This document shows, in pieces, positions 1 to 7,343 of a stretch of 64,000 nucleotides of DNA (its first letter is position 1; each line of letters opens with the position of its first letter). The stretch lies in contig NC_014394.1 of assembly GCF_000145255.1 (NCBI RefSeq), positions 992,001 to 1,056,000 of the forward strand. The letters are read 5' to 3'. Source of the stretch: Gallionella capsiferriformans ES-2 (GTDB lineage Bacteria > Pseudomonadota > Gammaproteobacteria > Burkholderiales > Gallionellaceae). Below the pieces are notes generated by a model. It saw nothing but the letters and a program-made list of their open reading frames with translations, was not told where the DNA came from and did not search any database. A program made the position numbers and the translations under genes.

Positions 1-674
1 AATGGATACATCGACCCCTGACAACCCGCACACCAGAACAGTGTGTTACTGCCAAATCCCATTGATGACATCACACAGTCCGCACCACAAGCAATCTTGG
101 CGACAAGGTTGCCAAATAAAAACGAATCCGGGTTGATGATGCTGGTCATTTCGTCGTCATTCCACAGCGGATCGAGTTCGGTCAGGTAAGCTACGTCAAA
201 CACCTTTTGCTCAAGACACGGGCTATCTATCACCAGTTCCAGTAATACCAACACCGGATCAATATACCAATGGGCTTGGTAAAAAGAACTCATGCTGGAA
301 TTATCTTTAATCTCTTGTGTGCCGTGCGGTGCGTTAAAGCCGGGGTTCATGTCAATACCGCCCAACGATGTCATGCAGAAGGGCTTGCGCACCACATCAA
401 CGTGTCGCACCGGTTCCCAAAAACTGATTTTTAAACCGGGGTTGATGCCGCACATGCAAATCGGCAGTCCACCCGGATTTGGTGTGTCCTCTTGTCCAAG
501 TGAAATAGGTAGCGATAGCGCGCCCGCACCGAACTTGATCGGAAAAATACAACTCCAGCAAATATCGGTAATCAGATTCGGGAATCGTCCCTGGCAATCC
601 AGCGATGCATTCGCATTTTGTGCGCATGCCAGTAATGCCAGCGCACATACCAATGTTCTAATAGCGTAGCTCAT
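1..674 (-). CDS. traU: F-type conjugative transfer protein TraU (3' end outside window)
   Basis: TraU is a periplasmic protein needed for DNA transfer by F-type type IV secretion systems. Reading leftward from the ATG at 674 gives a short signal peptide rich in Leu and Ala, then a cysteine-rich mature region. It contains CWSCIFPIKFG near residues 38-48, the CMCGINPG motif, and later IDSPCLEQ and WCAGCQG. The many paired cysteines are typical of TraU, which has disulfide bonds. About 225 codons are present and the rest lies beyond base 1. The start overlaps the end of traW by 17 bases, so translation is probably coupled. The family call is from recognition of these motifs; function is inferred from the family. 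Confidence 0.9.
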   Translation of the reverse strand, partial: MSYAIRTLVCALALLACAQNANASLDCQGRFPNLITDICWSCIFPIKFGAGALSLPISLGQEDTPNPGGLPICMCGINPGLKISFWEPVRHVDVVRKPFCMTSLGGIDMNPGFNAPHGTQEIKDNSSMSSFYQAHWYIDPVLVLLELVIDSPCLEQKVFDVAYLTELDPLWNDDEMTSIINPDSFLFGNLVAKIACGADCVMSSMGFGSNTLFWCAGCQGSMYP

Positions 675-1278
675 CTATCCTCAACCTCTTTCCTTCTTGC
701 CTCACGATGGCGGGTACTTGGGTGATGGCAAAACGTTTGGTCAGTTTGCCGCCTTGATCGAAATAAATAGTCATCTTCCATTTGCGCATGAGTTCAAGCG
801 GTTCACCCGCTATCAGTACCAATTTGACGGGACGATCAGAGGCCGCAGTGATTTTTTTGCTGAATTCCAACTGTTTGGCATCACGCCCATCCACGAACAA
901 CAGGTATTTGTTCCAGCCGATGTAATCCAGCGGATTGACGCGTGTGCCACGGGGATAAAGGATTTTGCCGGTCGCGTCGGCAATATCCTTGTCGGTTACC
1001 ATCGAGGGGTCGTAGTAGTGGGTATTGGCCGTCGCGGTCGCTTGAATGCCTGGGATGGGTTTGGGGTGCTCAATGCCATCAATGACGCGATTTTTGTAGT
1101 CGTTCTGGAATTTTGCGAGTTCGCCGGTTTTTTCCATGCGCTTTAACTTGTTCTGGATGATTTCAATCAAGTCGCGCTCGGTGATGTCGTATGTTTTACC
1201 GATCACACCAAGATCATCAGACATGGCGGGAGGTGCCGCCAGTAAGATAAGCAGTGTTGTAACAATAAAACGTCTCAT
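658..1278 (-). CDS. traW: F-type conjugative transfer protein TraW
   Basis: This 206-aa exported protein resembles TraW, which acts in F-pilus assembly in the periplasm together with TraU. A signal peptide (MRRFIVTTLLILLAAPPAMS) is followed by LGVIGKTYDITERDLIE, the usual TraW N-terminus. A C-terminal thioredoxin-like region follows, with LLFVDGRD and a C-terminal TQVPAIVRQEGKRLRI, where the protein reads a target off a bound strand. I chose the ATG at 1278 because it overlaps the stop of the upstream ORF as ATGA and puts the signal peptide at the N-terminus. An in-frame ATG 24 bases earlier would add a charged leader before the signal peptide and is less likely. Confidence 0.88.
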   Translation of the reverse strand: MRRFIVTTLLILLAAPPAMSDDLGVIGKTYDITERDLIEIIQNKLKRMEKTGELAKFQNDYKNRVIDGIEHPKPIPGIQATATANTHYYDPSMVTDKDIADATGKILYPRGTRVNPLDYIGWNKYLLFVDGRDAKQLEFSKKITAASDRPVKLVLIAGEPLELMRKWKMTIYFDQGGKLTKRFAITQVPAIVRQEGKRLRIDELRY

Positions 1279-1481
1279 GATTGCCTTGTCGCGATGCGCC
1301 ATACCAACTTGAATGAGCCAATACCCGCATCCGCCGCAATAACGGGTGCAATCTGTCCGATCACCCTCACTACCTCGACATAACTACCCCATTCTGCCGC
1401 AAGCCAAGGAACTTCACAGGATGAGGCGTGCCACATTCCGTTGTGGTATTGGCCAGTAAAAACCTCAATCTGTTTTTTCAA
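1275..1481 (-). CDS. Small hypothetical protein of the transfer operon
   Basis: I do not recognise this 68-aa ORF. It has no signal peptide or membrane segment but has a moderately hydrophobic C-terminal half (VVRVIGQIAPVIAADAG). It lies exactly between the relaxase and traW: it overlaps the relaxase 3' end by 17 bases and shares an ATGA overlap with traW. That tight packing is the main reason to believe it is translated. In F-type operons a small gene (trbI-like) often precedes traW, but TrbI is a membrane protein and this is not clearly one. Function unknown. Confidence 0.6.
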   Translation of the reverse strand: MKKQIEVFTGQYHNGMWHASSCEVPWLAAEWGSYVEVVRVIGQIAPVIAADAGIGSFKLVWRIATRQS

Positions 1482-3411
1482 TTGGTTTACCTTTTCTTGT
1501 TTTGATTGGTGTACTCACAGACGCATTGGGGTTGCCTGAATGGGAGCTGATTACAGGGAGTTTGGGTTTTGTCACCACGGCATCACTTGGATTTGCCTTC
1601 GTCCTGGCTTTTTGGGCTGGTTTCCGAATTGCGCTTGTGGATACCTCTGCTGCAACAGGCTCAGCAATAGAGTCAGCGGATAGGGAAGAGGAAGGCTGGA
1701 CGGTATCTATTGCGGTTTTTTCTGTCGCTTCGCTAACAGGCTGGTCGTCAACAACAAACAATCTACCAACATCAGCGGTTAGCTTGATCGCCTTAGCAAC
1801 CCCACTCGAAAAAACTGCATCGCCAATCTTGGCAACCTCGCTGGCCGGGATCATCCAGCCCATATTGGACAACTCAGTCAAAATCTGTTTTGGCGTAAAA
1901 CCGTAGCCCGCAAACGTATCCGGCCATTTCAAATACACGCAACCATTGGGATCCTTAACGCCCAGATCAGCAAATGACTTCTTGCCTAAGTTGAATTCTC
2001 CGATTAAAACGCGAAGCAACTCACCCATAGCGCCCTCAAGAGAATCCAGGCTGAGGCATTTTTCCGACAAGCGTTCCACAGACGTGCTGGAGACGTGTTG
2101 GGGTTGGGGTGGCATTTCCTCTGCGCGCTCAACATGTTCCACAGACGTGCTGGGGACATTCTGGGATGACGCTTTGCTTGAGTGGATTTGGCCTGAAATT
2201 GGCGGGATGGGCATCGAGCTAATCAGAGCCTGGTCGCGCAGCCTGATCGCTTTGAGTCGCATGTCGGGTATTTTTTCGGTAATCACGTCTGGTGCGATGT
2301 AGAAGAAAGGATCACCTTCAGCTTCGCGCAAAAATGCAATTTCCCTTTCGATCATCATGTCCAGGATGCCGTCTGGGGTCTTGGGCAAGCCCGGTATATC
2401 TTCATCCCTGGTTCGTCGTGCGATTTCTTCACCTGCCATCGGCCAAACAAGGTAGGTTATGCCTTCGATATTCCAAACGCGGGCAGACGGCTCGTTGATG
2501 CGCCAAATACCTTCTTGAACCAGACGGCGCATGATGTCGGTCAAATACCGCTCAATTGGCACGCCGATCTCGTAGCCTGCCATTGCTGCCCCCATGGATT
2601 TCAGGTCACGCTCAACGCTTAACTGGTCAGCCCTTACAACAAAATTATGTATTTGATTACTTGAGCCGGGGTTGTTGTTCAGCGATTCCGTCAGCCAGAT
2701 CAACGCATCGGTGCTGCCATCACTGATCCAATCGAGTGTCTCCTTGCTGATTACCGCATCAATCAAGGTGCTGGAAACATGGGTGTGCTTTTTGCCTCTA
2801 CCTTCTTGCCAGTGCAAAAAATAGTTTTCAATACCGTGGGATATAGCCCAGTCATACAGGCTTTGGTTGTAAGGTCGCCACTTTTGCGAGTTTTCTCGGT
2901 CGGTAACGGTTAAGTCAGTCACCACCTTGCCCAGATCGTGACACAAGCCTGCCAGGAACACAGTGAGCCGCCAACGCGGTTCAATAACCCGTCTTTGTTG
3001 TGGCGTGACCACACCACGTATCAGTTTTCCCTCGGTTTGTTGCAATGACCACAACCCAACTTCGAGAGAGTGACGCAACATGCCGCCCGCACCGCGATGG
3101 TGATGCGCTTGAGAAGCTGGTAACAGTTGCACGAGCGTGGCAAGGCGCAACATCGCGGGGTTGTAGTGCGTCTCCAGCAGTTCTTGATTGGCAATCAGTT
3201 GTTGAATCCCGCCGGTAAGCTCTTTTTGCGTCGTAAGCAGTACCCAGGGCGCGTGGACAGGCAGACCCTCCATGAATGGGGGGTAGCGCGGTATATTGCG
3301 CAAATCTTCGATTCGTTTTACCTGAGCCAGCGCGGAGGAAGCCGAAGCAGCCACCACAACCTTGGGTAGCAAGTTGAACTTTCTCAGCAAGCGATCAACC
3401 AGTGTTGTCAT
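1465..3411 (-). CDS. MobH-family relaxase (TraI_2 type)
   Basis: This 648-aa protein looks like a MobH relaxase, the enzyme that nicks oriT and pilots the strand in many ICEs. The N-terminal TraI_2 domain contains an HHHRGAGGMLRHSLEVG segment near residues 103-119 and an HD pair in LCHDLGK near residue 155, the metal-binding signature of this relaxase class. It also contains WLTESLNNNPGS downstream. The C-terminal region (about 450-560) has the winged-helix fold of TraI_2_C, with KDPNGCVYLKWP. Between them is a low-complexity linker with two near-identical STSVEH/STSVER repeats encoded by a DNA repeat. The tail is basic and Ser/Pro-rich. The gene follows the S26 peptidase with no gap (TAA then ATG). 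Confidence 0.88.
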   Translation of the reverse strand: MTTLVDRLLRKFNLLPKVVVAASASSALAQVKRIEDLRNIPRYPPFMEGLPVHAPWVLLTTQKELTGGIQQLIANQELLETHYNPAMLRLATLVQLLPASQAHHHRGAGGMLRHSLEVGLWSLQQTEGKLIRGVVTPQQRRVIEPRWRLTVFLAGLCHDLGKVVTDLTVTDRENSQKWRPYNQSLYDWAISHGIENYFLHWQEGRGKKHTHVSSTLIDAVISKETLDWISDGSTDALIWLTESLNNNPGSSNQIHNFVVRADQLSVERDLKSMGAAMAGYEIGVPIERYLTDIMRRLVQEGIWRINEPSARVWNIEGITYLVWPMAGEEIARRTRDEDIPGLPKTPDGILDMMIEREIAFLREAEGDPFFYIAPDVITEKIPDMRLKAIRLRDQALISSMPIPPISGQIHSSKASSQNVPSTSVEHVERAEEMPPQPQHVSSTSVERLSEKCLSLDSLEGAMGELLRVLIGEFNLGKKSFADLGVKDPNGCVYLKWPDTFAGYGFTPKQILTELSNMGWMIPASEVAKIGDAVFSSGVAKAIKLTADVGRLFVVDDQPVSEATEKTAIDTVQPSSSLSADSIAEPVAAEVSTSAIRKPAQKARTKANPSDAVVTKPKLPVISSHSGNPNASVSTPIKTRKGKPIEKTD

Positions 3412-3942
3412 TTAGAACAACCTGAATCCACGACCAACCATTGCCTGGTTCGACAGTAAACCTACCACCTTGTATCTGGAGTCGAGGCTTAAGGGATGCT
3501 CACCCATTACATAGTAATGCCCGGCAGGAATTACGCCCTCAAAGTCATTTTCCTGGATGTGTTTGCCAGTAGACGTAGTGGACATTGCCACACCAACTGG
3601 CTTGCCGTTCACAAAAAAATGATGATTTTTCGATTGAACTACATCGCCCGGAACACCCGCCACTATTTTCAAGAATCGCGTGCCTTTCGGATAAATAAAG
3701 TCACTCGGGTAGTAGAACGAGGCGTATTCATCGCGGGTCGGCAGCGTTCCCTTTTCTACAAGGTAGAGCGTGCCAGGTAAGCTGACGCTGACGTTTACCG
3801 AGAACTCGTAGCGCGATGCGAATACCGCATAGCTCAGAACCAATGCGATATACAGTAAATAATGGCTCAACAAGTGAGCGTATGTTGCATCAAGACGCGA
3901 TACGAACCACAGCCAAATTTCGAGGGGCTTCGTATTTTTCAT
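3412..3942 (-). CDS. traF: TraF-like S26 signal peptidase of the transfer operon
   Basis: This 176-aa membrane protein resembles the TraF/LepB peptidases that mature conjugative pilins. One membrane segment (LLSHYLLYIALVLSYAVFAS) is followed by the periplasmic catalytic part. It has SLPGTLYLVEKG with the nucleophilic Ser, FLKIVAGVPGD with the general-base Lys, and MGEHPLSLDSRYKVVG, matching the S26 GD-x-x-x-SxDSR box. I chose the ATG at 3942. A longer reading to a TTG at 4011 would run into the 44-bp palindrome and has no better ribosome site. It is the first gene of the leftward operon. Confidence 0.85.
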   Translation of the reverse strand: MKNTKPLEIWLWFVSRLDATYAHLLSHYLLYIALVLSYAVFASRYEFSVNVSVSLPGTLYLVEKGTLPTRDEYASFYYPSDFIYPKGTRFLKIVAGVPGDVVQSKNHHFFVNGKPVGVAMSTTSTGKHIQENDFEGVIPAGHYYVMGEHPLSLDSRYKVVGLLSNQAMVGRGFRLF

Positions 3943-3972
3943 ACCAACAATTTTGGTGCAACTGAAAATAAT

Positions 3973-4016
3973 AATCCTTGAAATTCCTTGCAAATTTGCA
4001 AGGAATTTCAAGGATT
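3973..4016. repeat. Perfect 44-bp palindrome
   Basis: The 22 bases at 3973-3994 are exactly the reverse complement of 3995-4016, with no spacer. Each arm carries CCTTG twice, 5 bases apart, so the full site holds four CAAGG half-sites in alternating orientation. It lies just upstream of the traF-relaxase operon and downstream (leftward) of the divergent promoter. Possible roles are the operator of the transfer operon, oriT or a single-strand hairpin, a centromere-like site for the element's ParB, or part of an origin. The sequence alone does not decide. Confidence 0.9.
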
Positions 4017-4045
4017 TGCTGGCTTTTCATCGCCCTAAAATTCCC

Positions 4046-4085
4046 ACCTGTTCCACAGCTGTGCTGGGGACGTGCTGGGGTTTTT
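4046..4085. repeat. GTTCCACAG-type repeat, third copy upstream of transfer operon
   Basis: The stretch around 4051-4082 (GTTCCACAGCTGTGCTGGGG followed by ACGTGCTGGGG) matches two copies inside the relaxase gene at 2074-2107 and 2138-2167. The consensus GTTCCACAGACGTGCTGGRG is followed by a second ACGTGCTGGG-like half. The two coding copies encode the repeated STSVE peptide. The intergenic copy is not in a recognised gene, so the repeat may be a protein-binding site rather than a coding coincidence. Confidence 0.55.
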
Positions 4086-4135
4086 AACGGGCTGCCGTCC
4101 CTCGAAAAGTGTAGTGAGTTGCCGCGCGGGGAAAA

Positions 4136-4164
4136 TTGACAGCCATTTTCAATTGCGGTATTTT
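4136..4164 (+). promoter_or_regulatory. Candidate sigma-70 promoter for the rightward operon
   Basis: TTGACA at 4136-4141, a 17-base spacer and TATTTT at 4159-4164 form a good sigma-70 promoter. It points toward the 25-aa gene and recE/recT. A short inverted repeat (ATTGA/TCAAT) overlaps the -35 box and may be an operator. The assignment is by consensus only. Confidence 0.6.
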
Positions 4165-4198
4165 TAAAGCATCTAGTCCGTATGCTTATTGCTCGGAA

Positions 4199-4248
4199 TT
4201 GATATTGGCGGCTGACCAATCCAAACAAACAGAAGACGAGCAATCGTC
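4199..4248 (+). promoter_or_regulatory. Transcription-unit head repeat, copy 1 (TTGATA box, ATTGG/CCAAT, GCAA hairpin)
   Basis: First of three copies of a shared element (others at 9526-9575 and 18504-18553). It has TTGATA, the inverted repeat ATTGG/CCAAT in the next bases, an ACAAACAGAA linker, and at 4235-4248 the hairpin GACGA-GCAA-TCGTC with a GNRA-type loop. Copy 2 has GACGC-GCAA-GCGTC, a compensatory change. It marks the head of a transcript before the first leader switch. Confidence 0.7.
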
Positions 4249-4277
4249 AATGAAGCACCCAAAGCAACACCCAACCA

Positions 4278-4351
4278 CCCACGCGGGGACACTTCTCCGC
4301 TGGGGGCATGGTGTCCCCTTTTTTTGTTTTTAACAAAAGGAGAACACCATG
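4278..4351 (+). promoter_or_regulatory. Leader RNA switch L1 (before the 25-aa gene)
   Basis: Stem B pairs GGGGACAC (4285-4292) with GTGTCCCC (4311-4318), followed by a T-run. Stem C pairs CATGGTGT (4307-4314) with ACACCATG (4344-4351) and CC/TTTT with AAAAGG, so it covers both the Shine-Dalgarno sequence and the ATG. Stems B and C share bases and cannot coexist. Confidence 0.8.
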
Positions 4352-4426
4352 TTCCTGATCATTATCGCTTGCTGCATCACCGGTTACGCCATCAGCCGTC
4401 CAGTAGTTCGGGCATTTGGTTTGTAA
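4349..4426 (+). CDS. 25-aa membrane microprotein, copy 1
   Basis: This short gene reads MFLIIIACCITGYAISRPVV followed by RAFGL. It starts 5 bases after an AGGAG ribosome site and ends at TAA 4424-4426. A second copy of the same length at 27626 differs mostly at conservative positions (MLVVFLACCITGYTLSRPII followed by RMLGL). Conservation of the protein with silent and conservative changes, and a ribosome site at both, argue that it is a real peptide. It is hydrophobic with a twin Cys and a C-terminal SRP-x-x-R motif, probably a single short membrane helix. I know no family for it. Function unknown. Confidence 0.75.
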   Translation: MFLIIIACCITGYAISRPVVRAFGL

Positions 4427-4430
4427 TCAA

Positions 4431-4495
4431 CCCTATCGGGGACACTTCCCCGCATAGGGCTTGTGTCCCCTTTTTATTTCAAGGAGACACAAATG
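4431..4495 (+). promoter_or_regulatory. Leader RNA switch L2 (before recE-like gene)
   Basis: Stem A pairs CCCTAT (4431-4436) with ATAGGG (4454-4459) and CGGGG with CCCCG. Stem B pairs GGGGACAC (4438-4445) with GTGTCCCC (4463-4470). Stem C pairs TTGTGTC (4461-4467) with GACACAA (4486-4492) and extends through CC/GG and TT/AA across the AAGGAG ribosome site. A and C are compatible with each other; B excludes both. Confidence 0.82.
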
Positions 4496-5305
4496 AAGCG
4501 CATCGTCAGAGATTTACCAATAAAAATTTACCACTCCAGTGACGCGATTTCGCACAGTGGTATCGTGCAATTGCTCAAGTCGCCGGAGCACTACAAAAAC
4601 TACAAGGAAGGAATCGTCGAGCCCACACCTGCAATGGAGTTTGGTTCTGCGTGCCACTCATTCATCCTTGAACCAGAGCTGTTTGCCAAGGAATACGTGC
4701 TTGCGCCGAAGTTCGACAAGCGCACTAAAGATGGCAAAGAAGCTGCTGCAAAATGGGATGAGGAAAATGTAGGAAAAATCCCATTGGCTGCCGAGCAGAT
4801 AGACGCGCTTGCCGCAATGCGGGTGAGCGTTTTCAATCACACTGGGACAGCCAAAATCTTGTCCGCAGGTGAGGCCGAAACATCCTTGTTTTGGACGGAC
4901 GAATACACTGGCTTGCAATGCAGGATTCGCCCAGACTGGATGTTTGATCGCGGTATTGCAGACCTCAAAAGCTGCATCACCGCCAGCAAGGACGGCTTCT
5001 CGAAAGCAGTTGCAAACCTTGGTTATGACGTTCAAGCGGCGTTTTATATTGATGGCATGAAAGCAGTGACTGGGAAAACGGTCAATTTCTACTTCATCGC
5101 CGTTGAAAAATCCGCACCGTTCTCGACGGCCTGCTACATGGCCAGTCAGGAAATGGTCGAAGTCGGGCGTGCCAAGTATCGCGGCGCGCTTGAGTTGCTG
5201 AAATGGTGTCAGGAAAACAGTCGTTTCCCCGGCTATCAACCCAGTGGTGAGATTGAGTCAATTGATCTTCCGCGCTGGGCAGCAAGCTTCGAACTCGAAG
5301 CCTAA
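4493..5305 (+). CDS. RecE-like exonuclease (PD-(D/E)XK, DUF3799 type)
   Basis: This 270-aa protein resembles the C-terminal nuclease of RecE, which resects double-stranded ends 5' to 3' to load a RecT annealase. Seen motifs are SGIVQLLKSPEHYKNYK and MEFGSACHSFILEP near the N-terminus, then CRIRPDWM, IADLKSC (the D-x-K part of the nuclease core) and YDVQAAFYIDG. Its partner RecT lies two small genes downstream. I chose the ATG at 4493, 7 bases after AAGGAG. Together with recT and ssb it forms a recombination module that may help recircularise or diversify the element. Confidence 0.85.
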   Translation: MKRIVRDLPIKIYHSSDAISHSGIVQLLKSPEHYKNYKEGIVEPTPAMEFGSACHSFILEPELFAKEYVLAPKFDKRTKDGKEAAAKWDEENVGKIPLAAEQIDALAAMRVSVFNHTGTAKILSAGEAETSLFWTDEYTGLQCRIRPDWMFDRGIADLKSCITASKDGFSKAVANLGYDVQAAFYIDGMKAVTGKTVNFYFIAVEKSAPFSTACYMASQEMVEVGRAKYRGALELLKWCQENSRFPGYQPSGEIESIDLPRWAASFELEA

Positions 5306-5314
5306 GACAGTAGC

Positions 5315-5381
5315 AACCCACTGGGGACACGTCCCCGTCAGGGTTTGTGTCCATTTTTTTACTTAAAGGAGACGCAAAATG
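5315..5381 (+). promoter_or_regulatory. Leader RNA switch L3 (before 87-aa gene)
   Basis: AACCC/GGGTT and GGGGAC/GTCCCC make stem A; GGACAC/GTGTCC makes stem B. TTTGTGTC pairs with GACGCAAA to make stem C around the AAAGGAG site; one G-U pair replaces the A-U pair of L2. Confidence 0.72.
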
Positions 5382-5642
5382 GGCATTCTTATCCTCGTAA
5401 TATTAGCAATGGGCATTTTTACAATCATCAAGTGGATGGTTGCATTCATCGCCCCGCGCATCAAACGCACCAAAGCAAAATCCGCTCGAAGCACTTCTCA
5501 ATCAGTGGCAATACCGATTGAGCCAGGCTGGGACGGTTTTGATAAGCCTGCTTTCATTCGGCGCGGCATTCAGTATCCGACGCTCACCGAAAAGAAACAC
5601 GGTCGCACGCGCAAAGCAAAGCCGGTTTTTGCTGCTGCGTAA
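5379..5642 (+). CDS. Small single-pass membrane protein, unknown function
   Basis: This 87-aa protein starts with a strong hydrophobic helix (residues 1-27, GILILVILAMGIFTIIKWMV), then turns basic (PRIKRTKAKSAR). It ends in a Pro- and Lys-rich tail, so it is probably inserted once with a basic cytoplasmic tail. The ATG at 5379 follows AAAGGAG in leader L3. It sits between the recE-like and recT genes. I recognise no family. Confidence 0.65.
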   Translation: MGILILVILAMGIFTIIKWMVAFIAPRIKRTKAKSARSTSQSVAIPIEPGWDGFDKPAFIRRGIQYPTLTEKKHGRTRKAKPVFAAA

Positions 5643-5644
5643 TT

Positions 5645-5712
5645 TAATCCTTGCAGGGCGATTTGCCTCCTGCAAGGGAAGGTGAATCTCCCCGTTTTTT
5701 ATGGAGGACACT
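5645..5712 (+). promoter_or_regulatory. Variant leader hairpin L4
   Basis: A 9-bp stem CCTTGCAGG (5649-5657) / CCTGCAAGG (5669-5677) is followed by a CTCCCCGTTTTTT run and the GGAGG ribosome site. CTCC with the GTG before it can pair with GGAG and the CAC after it, echoing stem C of the other leaders with different bases. Confidence 0.5.
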
Positions 5713-5937
5713 ATGAACAGGAAAATCACCAAACTCGAACGGATAAAATCCAAAGCACTCAGGATTGCGATGACGGCTTTTCTTGCTGACCCATCATTGG
5801 GTTCGCGCCAGGCCAAATCGCTCTTCTCAGAAATCGTGACCCATTTACAAGCGGGCATGGATGACGAGCAGATCGTACAAACCGTTCTTCAAAATAATTC
5901 GACAACCTCGCCAACCGGCAAATTGTCGCTGAGGTAA
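5713..5937 (+). CDS. Small hypothetical protein
   Basis: This 74-aa basic, mainly helical protein is read from the ATG at 5713, which follows GGAGG with ideal spacing. An in-frame ATG 12 bases earlier overlaps that ribosome site and is unlikely. It contains a long helix (ERIKSKALRIAMTAFLADP) and a second helix (AGMDDEQIVQTVLQ). No family recognised. It lies directly before the leader of recT. Confidence 0.6.
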   Translation: MNRKITKLERIKSKALRIAMTAFLADPSLGSRQAKSLFSEIVTHLQAGMDDEQIVQTVLQNNSTTSPTGKLSLR

Positions 5938-5953
5938 CTGTAGTCGCTGTATC

Positions 5954-6025
5954 ACCCCAACGGGACACTATTCCCGGTTGGGGCATGGTGTCCTTTTTTT
6001 GTTTTTTCCAAAGGAGATCACCATG
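5954..6025 (+). promoter_or_regulatory. Leader RNA switch L5 (before recT)
   Basis: CCCCAAC/GTTGGGG and GGGA/TCCC form stem A; GGACAC/GTGTCC forms stem B. CATGGTG pairs with CACCATG and TTT with AAA to form stem C over AAAGGAG and the ATG. Confidence 0.8.
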
Positions 6026-7075
6026 TCGTTACAAGCACTCAAAAACATCCGCAACACCAACAACAACGCAGGTAAATCCGAGCAACAGCAAGGCTTTCCT
6101 GCGATGCTCGAACAGTTCAAAGGTGAAATTACCCGCGCGCTGCCCAAGCACATTAACCCTGACCGCATGGTGCGCATTGCGCTTACCGCGTTTCGCATGA
6201 CGCCGAAGTTGGCAGACTGCGACCCGCGCAGCGTGTTTGCTGCCGTGATCCAATCCTCGCAGCTTGGACTGGAAGTAGGGTTGATGGGCGAAGCTCACCT
6301 TGTTCCATTTGGCGGCCAGTGTCAGTTAATTCCAGGCTATACCGGATTGATGAAGTTGGCTCGGCAGAGCGGATTGGTCATTGATATCTACGCCGAAGCG
6401 GTGCGTATAAACGACAAGTTCGCGCTCAAGCTTGGTATGGAAAGAAATTTGGAACACGAACCACTAACCGCACCGGGCGGCTTTCCCGCGTCCGATGAAG
6501 AGCGTGGGGATGTGGTCGGTTTCTATGCGGTCGGCGTTTTGAAAGATGGTAGTCGCACATTTGTCGCAATGGGGCGCAAAGAAGTAGAGCGCATCCGTGA
6601 TGGCAGTCGTGGCTACCAGGCAGCCAAGAAATACAAGAAGGAATCCACTTGGGATACCGACTTTGTCGCAATGGGGCTGAAAACGGCAATTCGCCGCATC
6701 TGTAAGTTCTTACCGAAATCCCCCGAGTTGGCAACAGCATTGGCGATGGACGAACAAGCTGGGCGACAAAATCTTAACCTCGACGACGTTATCAACGGCA
6801 GCTACACGCCGGTTGTTGATGAAGACACAGGCGAGATCAAAGAATTGGAGGGCGAGGGTGATTCCAAATCCACCAAAATTCAAACAGCTCCGAAAGCAGT
6901 AACCAAACTCGAAAAACTCGAAAAGGTTGCAGCCGCTTTGAGAACGGCCAGTTCCATCGAGGCGCTGGACGAGGTTTATGTCCGCGCTGAAGGTGAGTTG
7001 GAAGACGCAGAGCTGGAAGTTGTCTTGCGCGAGTATCGCAAATGCAAAGATGCGATTAGCGATAGCCTGATTTAA
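6023..7075 (+). CDS. recT: RecT-family single-strand annealing recombinase
   Basis: This 350-aa protein is a RecT homologue, an annealase that coats single strands left by RecE. Diagnostic stretches are RMVRIALTAFRMTPKLADCD, FAAVIQSSQLGLEVGLMGEA, LVPFGGQCQLIPGYTGLMKL and the ARQSGLVIDIYAEAV strand. The conserved core fills residues 30-240. The C-terminal 100 residues (after DVINGSY) are acidic then basic and less conserved, perhaps for binding partners. The ATG at 6023 follows AAAGGAG. Length is near the family norm, with an extended tail. Confidence 0.92.
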   Translation: MSLQALKNIRNTNNNAGKSEQQQGFPAMLEQFKGEITRALPKHINPDRMVRIALTAFRMTPKLADCDPRSVFAAVIQSSQLGLEVGLMGEAHLVPFGGQCQLIPGYTGLMKLARQSGLVIDIYAEAVRINDKFALKLGMERNLEHEPLTAPGGFPASDEERGDVVGFYAVGVLKDGSRTFVAMGRKEVERIRDGSRGYQAAKKYKKESTWDTDFVAMGLKTAIRRICKFLPKSPELATALAMDEQAGRQNLNLDDVINGSYTPVVDEDTGEIKELEGEGDSKSTKIQTAPKAVTKLEKLEKVAAALRTASSIEALDEVYVRAEGELEDAELEVVLREYRKCKDAISDSLI

Positions 7076-7087
7076 CAAGCAACATCC

Positions 7088-7154
7088 ACCTTACGGGGGC
7101 ATTTCCCGTAGGGGTTGTGTCTCCTTTTTATTTTAATTTTGGAGGCACAAAATG
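7088..7154 (+). promoter_or_regulatory. Leader RNA switch L6
   Basis: TTGTGTCTCC pairs with GGAGGCACAA as a 10-bp stem C (one G-U) directly over the GGAGG ribosome site. Here the ribosome site and its partner both differ from the AAGGAG type and still match. GGGGGCA can pair with TGTCTCC as stem B through two G-U pairs. Confidence 0.75.
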
Positions 7155-7343
7155 GGCGCATTGTTTGATATGAAATCATTTTTTGCATGGCTTGAAAGCG
7201 CAGGTGAACATGAGCTTCTGCAACGCAGGGATCAGTTGCAATACGCGATCAACCACAAACTTACCGAGGGCGGTGTAATTGCCGATGCCAGGTATTTGCT
7301 CAAGGAAATCGAGCAAGAAATGCTGGCTAGGACGATGAGATAA
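7152..7343 (+). CDS. Small hypothetical protein
   Basis: This 63-aa acidic helical protein (MGALFDMKSFFAWLESAGEH at the N-terminus) begins at an ATG that closes leader L6. A long predicted helix covers residues 20-60. Its 3' end overlaps the convergent gene at 7327 by 17 bases. No family recognised. Confidence 0.6.
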   Translation: MGALFDMKSFFAWLESAGEHELLQRRDQLQYAINHKLTEGGVIADARYLLKEIEQEMLARTMR

